DNA from: Massariosphaeria phaeospora
Taxonomy: Eukaryota > Ascomycota > Dothideomycetes > Pleosporales
Length of the DNA: 64,000 nt
Direction of reading: 5' to 3'
NCBI GenBank assembly: GCA_011032825.1
Contig: JAADJZ010000008.1
Coordinates: 558,001-622,000, forward strand
Each line of letters begins with the position of its first letter. Position 1 is the stretch's first letter. The notes beneath the pieces were generated by a model. The model did no database searches and was not told the DNA's origin. It saw only the letters and a program-made list of their open reading frames with translations. The position numbers and the translations under genes were made by a program. This document shows positions 1-14,482 of this stretch, piece after piece.

Positions 1-2
1 CG

Positions 3-149
3 AGCGAGGCTGAAAGTGCGCTGTGCCAGTTGTTCTTGTCGATCGAGCCATATAAGATGACTGAGGGTTTGGTGATCTCGGCTTTTAGAGGGGCTTTGTG
101 GACGGTGTGCTTGGAGGATGATGAGGTGGACATTCTGGTAGTAGTCTGA
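3..149 (+). CDS. 3' end of an unidentified gene (partial, runs off the left edge)
   Basis: Frame 3 is open from the window edge for 48 codons and closes at TGA 147-149. The peptide is protein-like, with the segments QLFLSIEPYKMTEG and WTVCLEDDEVDILVVV, an acidic turn followed by a hydrophobic tail. There is no Met near the left edge, so this is the C-terminus of a gene that begins outside the window. I do not recognise the family. It is convergent with the LysM gene on the other strand, about 200 bp away. It could be chance, because 147 nt is short, but the composition is better than the other frames. Confidence 0.45.
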   Translation, partial: SEAESALCQLFLSIEPYKMTEGLVISAFRGALWTVCLEDDEVDILVVV

Positions 150-345
150 TGTTGGAAGCCTGGTGCACGGTTGTGAACGCTGCCTCCTTTCCGGCACACT
201 AAGGCGAATGTGGTTAGGCAAATTAAGCTTAGATTAATACCTCGTATTACTAACATTACGCGCACGAGTTAATGACGACCCAACACCATCCTTCATCTCG
301 TCTCTCATCGCTTGAGATCGTCAAACTCGCACGTCGCCTGTCAAT

Positions 346-1070
346 CTATGCCTTGAACCCCAATCCCTGAGTTGCAACACAGGAGAAGTACCCAGCCCAA
401 GCCGCCCAGTCCTTGTTCTCGTCCTGGGTCTTGAAGTTCCAGGAGTTCCACTGCTGCTTGGTGATGCCGTTGGCACTAAGCATGTCTCGAAGATACGGCT
501 TGCCTGTGTTGTCGGTGTACTCGAACTTGGTGCAGTTGGACACAATGCCTGGCTGCACAGGTACGGGCGTCTGGTCGGGAGTCCATATGGCACCTCCCTC
601 GACCGGGCCGGGATACTTGTAGCCAGTCACGCCAGTGCAGACGGGCACATAGGCTTGCAGACCGAAACACTCTTTGCCGAGCTCCCTGCACAGTCGCGTT
701 AGCTGAGTTCGAACTGCGAGGCTTGGACGGGGTTGTACTTACGGGTTCCACTTGTACAGGGCCGTAGCGGTGAAGTTCTGGAAACGGCCGACAACGGTAC
801 CGCATGTTTCGCCTGCATCTGGCATGTAGGTCGCGACGCCTGGCTTGTCAGTTGTCGCAAATAAGAAAGCGATATTGAGAGCATACAGTTGGTGGGACGG
901 CGGATCCAAACGCAGCCAGCGGAAACACTGCAGTACTCCGTGGGTTCTGCCGGCATTTGCTCCTGGCGAGCTTCAAGAGTGACAGGAGCATTGGACGAGA
1001 AAGGAACTGCTGTAACGGAAGAGACAGAGGCAAGCAGCGCCATGCCGGCGGTGAGAGTGAAGGAGACCAT
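346..1070 (-). CDS. Secreted LysM-domain protein
   Basis: Predicted 206-residue secreted protein. Exons are 1070-887, 839-743 and 685-346, with introns of 47 nt (GTATGC..CCAG) and 57 nt (GTAAGT..GCAG). Residues 1-22 form a signal peptide (hydrophobic MVSFTLTAGMALLASVSS, then AVP). The first LysM lies at about residues 62-108 and shows the usual fungal pattern: GETC, then FQNFTATALYKWNPELGKEC, then GLQAYVPVC. A more divergent second LysM lies at about 140-200 (NCTKFEYTD, LSANGITKQQWNSWN, WAGYFSCV). LysM modules bind chitin oligomers. Secreted fungal versions protect hyphae from chitinases or mask chitin from host receptors, and some act in wall remodelling; which applies here is not shown. There is no catalytic domain. 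The cysteine-bearing junction codon TGC created by splicing supports intron 1. A TATA box lies about 135 nt upstream. Confidence 0.85.
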
Positions 1071-1201
1071 GATTACGATGAAGGTTGAGGTTGGTTGAAA
1101 GACTTGAGCGATTGACAGATCAGGTCACTTGATGATGTCTAAGAACGAACGGAAGACTTGATCAAGGCTTGATGCCTTTTGAAAGGTATACAGCACCTTC
1201 T

Positions 1202-1209
1202 CTTTTATA
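1202..1209 (-). promoter_or_regulatory. TATA box of the LysM gene
   Basis: TATAAAAG on the minus strand, about 132 nt upstream of the LysM start codon at 1070. Spacing and orientation fit a fungal core promoter. There is no experimental support. Confidence 0.5.
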
Positions 1210-2015
1210 TTGTTCGAATCGAGGACGCTCAGACCAGCAGGGGCCATCGATGCCTGCGGGCCATAGCGTGGCTGCTTCCCATCCGGGAAATGACATCGGC
1301 GGGGCCAACATCCATCAGGATCTCTAAATTAAGAACTTAGTCCCGAACAAGACCCAAGCACCGACATACCCGCTCTTCTGCCTGGTACTAAACGTAAGTG
1401 CCTAGAAAAGCTGATGGATCTGGCAGTTCAATATGGCCAACACGAGGGGCGACGAAGCTTTTGAACTATTGACTGATGCAGTGAGTCAGCGCGAACTACT
1501 CCTTAGCCGCTCGGGAACGGGAAGGGCGGTGAATAACGGCGTTGAAGAAGCTTATTTCGATCGCTTATTTTCTTGTTGAATATAGGCTGCAGCGCTGATT
1601 TGAATGCTGACACGACGCGTGATGGATCGAACGGGAGGAGCCAGGATCGTTCGCAAGCTTCGCACCCATGGATGTGAGGACCGAGATTCCCTCAAAATAG
1701 CGGATTCAGTGAGTTGGTGGATGCTCCTAGAATATGCTGGTTTCACAGAACTGCCCCTACGTATGTCACCCTGTGATTGGAACGAGGATCCACGAAGACA
1801 GCACAGAAGCGTGCGCCTTACTATATCATCCACGTCATGCTGAGATTTGAATTCAGCTAAGAAGGGTACTTGTTCAATATTGGTAGTGCGACCAGATACA
1901 CTTCGAGTTCAATGTCAGCCGACAGTCAATTCTGCGTTACAGGACAACAAGTATTTCAATATCTACAACATGCGGTCCAAATCTCTCTTGTCCATTTTGT
2001 CAAGTTCCATCCTCT
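1210..2015. other. Intergenic, nothing recognised
   Basis: Promoter side of the LysM gene and 3' side of the next minus-strand gene. Open frames here are short (under 110 codons), have unbiased composition and show no domain pattern. No repeat was seen. Confidence 0.5.
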
Positions 2016-2910
2016 TCATCGTCTCTCCGAAACCACAGCCTGGTCTAGCAGCGCATCACTCCCCTCTAACTCCGCTCGCACGTGTATACCTCCAGCCTCC
2101 ACGGGGATCCGCTCATCACTAAAAAGCTCAACAGGGTACGATGTTCCCTCTTGCGCATATACTTCGAGGGGCATCTTCTCGTCCTGACCACCATCACTCG
2201 CCCCATCCATGACCAGTTGTTGTTTTTGTTGTTGTTGCTGCCGCTGCGATTTCTTCCACCAGAAGAAGACGGCACTGAACAATACAATCATCCCAATAGC
2301 GACACCAACACCTATACCGATCTTCGCGGATGTGGCAAGCCCGCTTGGATTCGAGGGCGGTGGGGTCGCCGTCGGAGTGGGAACGGCGGTTGTAGTAATC
2401 GCGGTCGCAGAAGTAGGTGTCGATGTTGTAGCAGACGTCGATGCTGATGAACTTGTCACGCCGACCGTCGCTGCCAGCGTAAACTTCTCGTCCGTCGAGC
2501 TGCAACAATCAGTATCTCCACAGCACCACCTCCCATCCGAACACTTTTGCACCGGCACGTCCTCATTGTCGAACTAGCACCTCACAAATTAGTCCTGCGT
2601 ACCGACCCGAGCTGTCACCACCACATACCTGTCCCCCATCACACACTCCCCTCAAGCAGAACGGACTCTGCCACGACTCATCCGTACACCCCTCTCTCCA
2701 CCAAATCATAGGCCGCGGCCCGGTGCCGTCAGGCTCAAACCAATTCTGGCACAGGCCGTTGGGATCGCACACATCGTTGACATTGCCCTCGTGGTTGTTT
2801 TCTTCATGGCGCAGGGCGCAGCACATGGAGTCGACATCGCGCTCGCGCGTGTTGCAGGGCTGGTACGTGTCGTCGGTGATCTGCGTGCCGTTGCGGAAGT
2901 AGCACGGCAT
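2016..2910 (-). CDS. Cys-rich single-pass membrane protein
   Basis: Predicted 279-residue protein. Exons are 2910-2629 and 2573-2016, with a 55-nt intron GTATGT..CTAG. The N-terminal half is Cys-rich: CYFRNGTQITDD, SMCC, CDPNGLCQNWF, a WWREGCTDESW block and CCGDTDCC. This pattern recurs in a large, functionally unassigned Pezizomycotina surface-protein family. A Ser/Thr/Pro stalk follows at about 130-165 (likely O-glycosylated), then one transmembrane helix (IGIGVGVAIGMIVLFSAVFF), a basic Trp/Lys stop and a poly-Gln run. The rest is an acidic cytoplasmic tail. It may be a surface sensor, but that is inference. The start was taken at MPCYF, the usual family start. The frame stays open upstream to a Met at 3063 and would add a hydrophobic stretch resembling a signal peptide. 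Confidence 0.75.
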
Positions 2911-4032
2911 GGTATCGTAAGAGAGGAAAGCGAGACAAGCGAGACAAGCAAGAAATCTCGCGATTGAGGAGGACAAATAAGGGGAAGATGAGAGCCTACG
3001 TGCTGGCAACGCACGCCCGGGGCGAGAGAATTGATCCGACCCGCGATGGATTCCGCAGGACAAGCAGGCGAAGAACGACTACCTTAGCTACACGAAAAGC
3101 CGTACCACGGACAGGACGAACACACGTCCTGTAAACCTCAAAGCACACCAGCCCTATCTATATGCACGGTAGATTACCGAGGGGGGCCAGGACTCATCAC
3201 AAATCCTCATCAGCCCCTAGGCTTGAAACGCCGCGGGCGGCTATGGATAATTGTAGGTATGATATATGTGTGTAGCAGTGCGCCTTACGATGATGATGGA
3301 CGCCTGACAGGAGAGGGAGTTCCCCCGGCTCCGTTCCCGACTCCCTCTGTACGCTGAGCTTGGCAGATACTAACTTGAGTGAGCGTAGCATGCTGAGGTG
3401 CATTGCCTAATCGGGTAGTACGACTGCCACATTTACTCTACGAGCGGCTCCGCTCCGCTCCGTTCCCTTCCATTTCAAACTCTGTATACAGGGCTGGTAC
3501 ATGCTTCACTACCTCCACGTGCGGCCGACTGTACACAACAATTGACCGTGACAAGTTTCTCAAAAGACTAAAAGTGTCCTGCTCCATTGAGAAAACGGTA
3601 AGAGGACGTGCCGACTACATACACTGTACACTTCCACTCCTCTCCACTCCGCTGAGACGAAATCATGCACGCAAGACATATGAGCCCGACATTTGAAAGA
3701 GGGACCTTCGAATAACCTCGTGGAAACTGGAAACGAGCATAAAAAGAACAGTAAAACACAATATTTGAATCGAAATCAGACATCATTTAGGGTACTTGAC
3801 TTTGCAACGCACAACCATAGAAAAACTTTGAACACCGGTATCTCGCCCCAAAGACTAAGCAAGAAGAGACTTGGTCCGTATGTCCCCGGTGCGAGTGATA
3901 AATAACACGGAAACAGTCCCGCTTCACACACTTCGCAGCTCGATACGCTTGATACGCTCGATGCAGCCAGCCAGCCCGCCGCCGCCGATTGGTATTATGT
4001 ACACCTTCACTTTCCAGCAGGTATTCATTACT
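2911..4032. other. Intergenic, nothing recognised
   Basis: Upstream of the Cys-rich gene and downstream of the GH76 gene. The first 150 bp is pyrimidine-rich on the minus strand, as in fungal promoters, with a repeated GCGAGACAA on the plus strand near 2930-2955. The rest shows no coding pattern or repeat. Confidence 0.45.
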
Positions 4033-5505
4033 TTACGACACCATCCACCACGCACCACCCATGATGATGATCAGGACAACGGTCGTGAGGAAGCCAGCTC
4101 CAGCCTTGTCGCCCGACGTGATGTCAGAGTAGACGATGGCCTCTGGCACAGCGTCACCTCCCGCAGCCGGGTCGCTCTTGGACGTGCCGCCGGTGCCTTC
4201 GCCGACGGGACCGCTGACCTGGGTAGTGAGCAGGTTCTGCATAACCTCCATGGCTGCCATCTGCTCGCCGACGCCGAAGCTCCCGTCGTTTTGGCCGTTG
4301 TTGGTCCAGCGGAGACCGCATGTGGACTTGTCGGCGCCAGCAGTGCACTGCGCGGCGGCAGCCTTGGCCGAGGCTTGGAGTTTTGGCAAAAGGATGTCAC
4401 GAGTCCAGGGAGCAACGATGGTAGTGTAACCCATGAAGCGGGCTAGGTAGGCCTTGAAGGAACGCTGGTCGACGTCGCACATGCCGTTCCGCTCACAGGC
4501 AACTTCGAACATGATCTCCTTAGCATCGCCGAAGAAGAAGACGTCAGCCCCCTTGATGATTCCCTCCAAATGATTTCTCCATACATCGCTCTGGGTCTAA
4601 TGGCTGTCAGCAAAGGCTATGCAATACACATGTGTCTATGAGTACGTACCCGGTTCCACATGGCGGCGGCTCCAGCCATGTGTACGCCAGCGTTGTAAGA
4701 CCACTGGATGCCATTGACATCGCTGCAATTCTTCAGGGAATCGGTACCATCGAAGAAGTGGTACTCCTTGTTCATCAGGCCGACTGAACGCTCCCAGTCG
4801 AAAGTCCTGGCCGCCCATTCGGCATACGTCTGGTTGCCAGTGTATTTGTACAGGCGAGCCGCGATGTTGAAGAAACAGCCGTTCGATATAGTGTTTTTGT
4901 AGTTGTAGCCGTCGTTGAAGGAAAAAATCTGCCACTTCAGCCCACCGCCACAGCTCTCCGGCGGCTCATTCCAACGAGATGCTTGTCTGTTGAAGACGCC
5001 CTGGGCAGAAGTGAGCCAGGATGCTTGCCCCTCTGGCGGGTCCGGAAACTTGTTCTCGGCAGCAGACATGGCGGCCATGCCCCAGAAGGCCTGGTCATCA
5101 TTGCCCAAGGTACTGGTCTGGTTTTTCGGCTCAAAAGCGCTGCTGGTTCCAGCCTGGTGTATCATAGCCTGCTCGGTGATGTCGTTGTATTGATCGTCGC
5201 CCGTGTAGTACCAGTAATCGATGAAAGCATTGAACATGGCACCGCACTCCCACCAGTAATAAGGATCTGGAAGGTTACCGGGGACATCGCCGGGTCGGTC
5301 TCCTGTGTACCATTTCCGCAGCCCACCAGCAACGACCTTGGCAGCTTTCTTGATTGAATCTGCGCATGCCAGGTCAGTGAATAGTCTCCTCACTCGTACT
5401 CCCAAGGCGCTTACCGGGGGAGTTTATGTCCAGCTCAAGAGCGCCCACGCTGGAAAGTAAGACCGAGGCGCCCAGCACCCCTAAAACCGATGACGAGAAC
5501 TTCAT
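4033..5505 (-). CDS. GH76 mannan endo-1,6-alpha-mannosidase, GPI-anchored (Dcw1/Dfg5 type)
   Basis: Predicted 454-residue wall enzyme. Exons are 5505-5415, 5359-4650 and 4596-4033, with introns of 55 and 53 nt. It has a signal peptide (MKFSSSVLGVLGASVLLSSVGA) and mature start LELDINSP, as in Dfg5/Dcw1. The catalytic Asp pair is at about D118-D119 in GNDDQAFWGMAA. Other family blocks are PDPYYWWECGAMF, CGGGLKWQIF, NGCFFNIAARLYKYTGN and WSYNAGV. The C-terminus has a Ser/Gly-rich linker and a hydrophobic tail without a basic end, so a GPI-attachment signal is expected. In yeast, Dfg5 and Dcw1 are essential together and are thought to cross-link GPI-mannoproteins to wall glucan by acting on the GPI mannan core. 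It lies in a short run of surface genes but shares no transcript with them. Confidence 0.93.
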
Positions 5506-6858
5506 TGTGTCGGACCGGTGAAGGCAGCGAAAGATGTGGTGGTAGGGTTTACGTCCGTGTCGCGGTCATCCAAACGCAGGGCCAGCAAACGTTATAAAGC
5601 TGTACCGCTAGAGTTCAACGACAGTCCGTTTCCTTTCGACCGTGCGACGAGAGTGGGATACAGGCCTGGTGCGAGAGTCGAGGGAGGAAGACTGAGGTGC
5701 GAGCTGAAACGAGCGACGGATCGAAAGAGGGCACGGCAGCAAGTCGTCGGGAGGGAGCGGTCGGCGAGGCGCGCGGGTCGGGTATTAGGAGGCTATTGTG
5801 GACTGTGTTATCACCAGCGGGTCAAGTGAGCGTCGGCGGTCGCAAGCTTCCGGGGTTGGTGGGGGAGGGGAAAGGCGGCGGTAATGGTGGTTGTTGTTGA
5901 TGTCGGGGGGCGCTGCTCAGGAGGCCGGAGCAGGTTGGCGGTTGGCGGGCAGCGGGAGTCGTCAAGACCGCGCGGGCGCCAAGGCTGTGGATGATGGGCA
6001 CTCCGGATTCCGTCGTAAGCCACTGCAAACGGCGCCTTGTTGGTATCGCGCGTTACGAAAGCCCTCTCTAGGCAACTACTAGACTTACTTTGCAGGGCGC
6101 AATACACCCGGTACTAGCAGGGCCTGTCTCTACGGCTGTGTCGCAGAGCGGCGGGGGCGTTGCGCAGAACGTCTCAGAGCTTGCCCCTGTGCTCAGCGAA
6201 GAGAGTCTCTTTCACGGTTCCCCTGGGACCTGCGCACCAGATGCCAGAGAGCTGAGCGCTCGAGATTAGCACCGCTGGACGGCCGTGTTGGGCTGCGTAA
6301 GCTGCCCAGAAGAGCTGCCCTTTGTCGCGACGCTAGCCAGCGCAAGCCTGGCTGAGGCCGGTGGACGCGCAGCGCTCCTTTCCAAAAGCTGACGGTTGAC
6401 CTCGGGAAGGCGGCGCCGGGGAGCGGGCACGTGACCGGATCAGTGTGGCGCAGGCTGGCCGCTGAACAGCACCAGCACCAGCACACGCAAAGCATGCATG
6501 GCGCGCGCCGGCACAACATTCACACTGCTGTTTCTCGCTGCTCCCCCAGCCCTGCACCTACATAGCTTGTAGCTAGACTAGTGCGTAGTGCAGTGTGTTT
6601 GTTGCGCGGCGACCTCAGCCTCAGCCTTCCCTCAAACCACCCTCTGACCAAGCCCGTTCCAAGGTTACAAGCTCGCCAACCACTTCTTTCGCCGTCCGTC
6701 CTCCGCCTCCTCCATACACCTCTCCTCCACCACCACTCCATCATCCATCCACCACACCGCACGCCCATCGCCATCACTACTGCAGCCGACTTCCTGCCCG
6801 TCGCACCTCTCGCACCTCTCGCACCCTCACACTAGCCCCGGTCCCCGCCGCCGCAGCC
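5506..6858. other. Divergent intergenic region between GH76 and SNC1
   Basis: Shared upstream DNA of two divergent genes (1353 bp). It is GC-rich, with a pyrimidine-rich tract from about 6600 to 6830 just before the SNC1 start, typical of a fungal 5' leader. No protein domain was seen in its small open frames. Confidence 0.5.
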
Positions 6859-7515
6859 ATGGCCGACCGCGAGCAGCCCTACGACCCGTACATCCCCTCT
6901 GGCGGCCCCAACCAGGGCGGCCCGGGCCAGGGCAACCAGCGGACTGCTGCCCTCCAAGCGGTACGTGTATTATTCCTCAGTTGCGCGACTTGCAGAGCGT
7001 TGCGAGCCCCGTGGAGCGACTGTGAAAGTGCGCTGCGACGGCGAATAGCTCAACCTGCCATCTCCGGAGCCACAGTGCTGGCCGCCTGCTATGCCAACAC
7101 GTCAACCTTAGCTATGCTACACCGCGGGGCACGCCTAGCTACTGCCCCTTCGATCGCTCGTGTCCATCTATCGTCATGCACATGCTAACGTGCTCCAGGA
7201 AATCGACAGCACCGTCGGCATCATGCGCGACAACATCAACAAAGTGTCGGAACGAGGCGCTCGTCTAGACTCTCTGCAAGACAAGACCGACAATCTCGCC
7301 CAGTCAGCACAGGGCTTCCGGAGGGGCGCGAACCGCGTGCGCAAGCAAATGTGGTGGAAGGACATGAAGATGCGCATGTGGCTGATTGTCGGCATTATCG
7401 TCCTGCTCCTCATCATCATCATACCAATTGGTAAGCTGCCCAGGTGTCTTCCAGGCTATCTTTGCGCTGAATGCATCTGACTAACATTTGATTCGCAGTT
7501 GTTACAAAGACGTAG
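6859..7515 (+). CDS. SNC1: R-SNARE synaptobrevin (Snc1/Snc2 type)
   Basis: Predicted 116 residues, the same length as yeast Snc1. Exons are 6859-6960, 7199-7430 and 7499-7515; the introns are 238 nt and 68 nt, the first long for this window. A Gly/Pro/Gln-rich N-terminus precedes the SNARE helix at about 36-92, which contains [14 protein letters not shown] with the zero-layer Arg at about R53, and [20 protein letters not shown] just before the membrane. One C-terminal anchor follows ([20 protein letters not shown]). It is a tail-anchored vesicle SNARE that pairs with plasma-membrane t-SNAREs (Sso/Sec9) for exocytosis and is recycled by endocytosis. In hyphae it marks the secretory vesicle supply at the tip. 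The last exon encodes only the final residues and stop. Confidence 0.96.
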
Positions 7516-11270
<3,755 letters not shown>

Positions 11271-12546
11271 GCAGCGCTAGGTTTGGTGTGATCCATACGA
11301 GATTCTTTTCGGCGGCGCGCAGGTGGGTCTGAGCACTTTTCGGGCGTCGGACAAACCTAGACATGGGACTTTTCTCTTGTATATATGCTTCTATGCAGAG
11401 ACGAGGGGGGCTTGGGAAGAACGTGTTCGTTTAGCGCCTTGGGTCCTGAACGGTTGGTTGGTGTACTTTGAGCAAGTTGAAGAGACTGTTTTCGCTAGAT
11501 CTTGATCCGGGGGCACGTGTCACTTCGTCAATTCTGAACTAACTTCCGTTGTCGTCTACTACTCGCCTTAGATCCTGGAAGCTGGTGAGGCAGGTAGACT
11601 AGCAGACTTGAACTGTATCTGACGTGGGAATCCTGAAGCCGTAGGATTGGTATTTATCAACGTGGCTGGGCCTTACTATAACATCTACGCAAAAAAAAGG
11701 GGACCTGATTGGGAAGGGTCCTGAGGTCAAGCAATATTTGATGATCAGATACATATTCTCTCCATCCGCAGCGAAGTCGGCTCCAGCGCCGAAGGTACCT
11801 ATTATTAGGATCCACGCCTTTTAGACTAGAGCTTGATTCTCCCCTTGTCCCTTGTGCTGATGGCGTCTTGATGCTGGACGATGAGATTTTTTTCACTGCG
11901 CCTCAACGTGACGTATTCCCGATCTCGCTCTGATATTCCCGGATCGGTCCTTCTGCATGCTGCGTGGAAGCAGTTTAAGTGGGCACGAATGGCGGACTTG
12001 TCGGAAGTAACGTAGCCTTTGCCGCTCCTGGGCGCCAAGACCGGGGCTCGGCAAGCAGACGAAAGAAAAAAATCGGGCTATCTGCTGCCATCAGTGGAAA
12101 GCTGGCCTTGCTTCCAATCCTGAACCATGTGCCCCGAAACCACGTCGACTCGAGATCGTGGCCCCAAACTGCCGTCCACGCCAACAATACATCTTATTTC
12201 TAGCCCAGATGGACCTGTCGCCGCCCTCTTAACCGCCTTCTCCGGCCGTGCTTCTGCTGCTTCACCCCACCTTCACCAGGGTACCTAAGCACACCGCGCC
12301 GAGTGGGCAAGAATAAGGTTCGTACAAGCAGCCTGTTACTGTCGTGTTCCCGTCACTATGATGATCCTGTCCAATTTTTAAGATGTTAGACTTGCGATTT
12401 TTTAAATGAGCGCCAAAAGACGTTCTGATTTGACCCCCCCCCCCGCACTATCAAGCAGCCGCCGTTGCTTCTCCACACAAAACTAACAAGTGCTTTGCTA
12501 GTTCCACTACCCGAACCTCATTCCTCCACCTCACCTACTTCCAAAC
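11271..12546. other. Intergenic, 3' of ARG5,6 and promoter of ADE4
   Basis: No coding pattern. It holds an A-run near 11691-11698 and a C-run near 12435-12446, about 100 bp before the ADE4 start, followed by a pyrimidine-rich leader. Confidence 0.5.
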
Positions 12547-14482
12547 ATGTGCGGCATCATCGCCGTGATCCACGCGGATCCGTAAGCTCTCCGGCTCAAC
12601 CTCCCGAATCCCACGCTAAGCAAGCAAAGACAATCTCAATCCGCGGCGGTAGAAATACACGATGCACTGTACTTGCTCCAGCACCGTGGACAAGATGCTG
12701 CGGGCATCGTCAGCTGCGGTGATCGCGGAAGGTTCTTCCAGTGCAAGGGTAACGGCATGGCCTCCAGGGTCTTCCACGACGGCGCCCGAGTTGCCGAGCT
12801 CCCAGGATTCATGGGCCTAGGACACCTCCGGTACCCAACGGCCGGCAGCAGCGCGAATTCCGAAGCCCAGCCCTTCTATGTCAACAGCCCCTACGGCATC
12901 TGCATGACACACAATGGGAACCTCATCAACGCACCCAAACTGCGCCAGTTCCTTGACCAGGACGCGCACAGGCACATCAACACAGAGAGCGACAGCGAGT
13001 TGATGCTGAATATCTTCGCCAACGAGCTGAACGAGACGGGGAAGGCGCGTGTCAATGCGGCAGACTGCTTTGCAGCCCTGGAACGGATGTACAAGCGCTG
13101 CGTCGGTGGTTGGGCGTGCACTGCCATGCTTGCCGGTACATTATTTTCAAGAACTCGTATATGAGCTATGCGCTGATACTTGTACAGGGTATGGCCTGAT
13201 TGGCTTCCGTGACCCCCATGGTATCCGGCCCATGGTCCTTGGATCCAGGCCCTCTGATACTGGCACTGGGACCGACTACATGATGGCGTCTGAGAGCGTC
13301 GCCCTTGTGCAGTGCGGGTACAGGACTTTCCACGACATTCTGCCTGGTCAAGCAGTCATCATCGAGAAATGCAAAGAACCAGTGTTCCATCAGGTGCATC
13401 CTCAACAAGGCTACACTCCAGACATTTTCGAGTACGTCTACTTCGCACGTCCAGACACTGTCATAGATGGGATTGACGTCGACGAGAGTCGACGTAACAT
13501 GGGCTTCAAGCTCGCAGAGACGATCAAACTACAGCTTGGCCCGGAAGCTATGGCAGAAATCGATGTGGTCATGCCGATCCCGGAGACTAGCATTACATCA
13601 GCCATTTGCGTTGCCGAAGCGCTCGGAAAGCCATACGTACAAGGTTTTGTCAAGAACCGCTACATCTTTCGCACATTCATCATGCCCTCGCAAAAGCTAC
13701 GCCAGAAAGGCGTTCGTGCGAAACTCAACCCCATGCGAAAGAAATTTGAGGACAAAAACGTTCTTCTTGTAGACGACTCTATCGTTCGCGGAACAACATC
13801 ACGCGAGATTGTTCTTATGGCGCGAGAGGCTGGTGCAAAGAAGGTGTATTTCTCCTCCTGTGCTCCACCCATCACCAATGCACACATCTACGGTATTGAT
13901 CTAGCTTCTTCGTCAGAGCTCATCGCCCACCACAGAGACTCGACTGCAATTGCTAAACATATCGGCGCGGACGACGTCATATATCAAAACCTGCCCGATC
14001 TCATCCAGGCGTGTGCTTCTCTGTCACCCCGTGACCCCCTCAAACAAGAGTTCGAGGTCGGTGTCTTCTGCGGAAAGTACGTCACCCCAGTGGACGACGA
14101 GTACTTCCAGCATCTGGAGCAGATCCGAGGGCAGACTCGCAAGATGAAAGTCATGGAGTCGGCGAGGGATGCGGTGCTTCATGGTGTCGCAGATCCAAAA
14201 CAGGTACGCATGGCAGCGAAGGGTGTAGTGAGTTTTCCGCGGTTCGTTCTTCAATCATTGCAAACACTAACGGCCCTCCAGGAAGTCGACCAGCACGGAG
14301 ACGTGATTCCCGCCGATATAGGCAGCCCTGACTGGGGTGCCTTCAACGGCGTGAGAGAGCTCGCGGCCGTGGACGCCGAGGAGCCTCCCACCAATGGAGA
14401 AAAGAGAGCCAGTGTCTCGGACGACGGACATGTCCGGCAGAGCCAAGACATCAGCTTGCACAATCTGCATGACTACAACTAG
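12547..14482 (+). CDS. ADE4: Amidophosphoribosyltransferase (glutamine PRPP amidotransferase)
   Basis: First committed step of purine synthesis: PRPP plus glutamine to phosphoribosylamine, in the cytosol. Exons are 12547-12581, 12630-13135, 13188-14227 and 14282-14482 (593 residues). Exon 1 encodes only [12 protein letters not shown]; Cys2 is the class II glutaminase nucleophile after Met removal. Family blocks are [62 protein letters not shown] and the PRPP loop [16 protein letters not shown] at about 371-386. Intron 3 (14228-14281, GTGAGT, branch CTAAC) is 54 nt, without an in-frame stop, so retention would give a 611-residue form. The C-terminal tail after SPDWGAFNG is acidic and variable. 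Acceptor 1 (AAAG) is weak, but the resulting join matches the family. Confidence 0.96.

Noticed and set aside
2911..3063. Upstream start giving a signal-peptide-like leader for the Cys-rich membrane protein
   Set aside because: The added 51 residues have a long polar, Arg/Ser-rich start and the DNA looks like a pyrimidine-rich leader; the family normally begins at the CYF motif. Kept only as an alternative.
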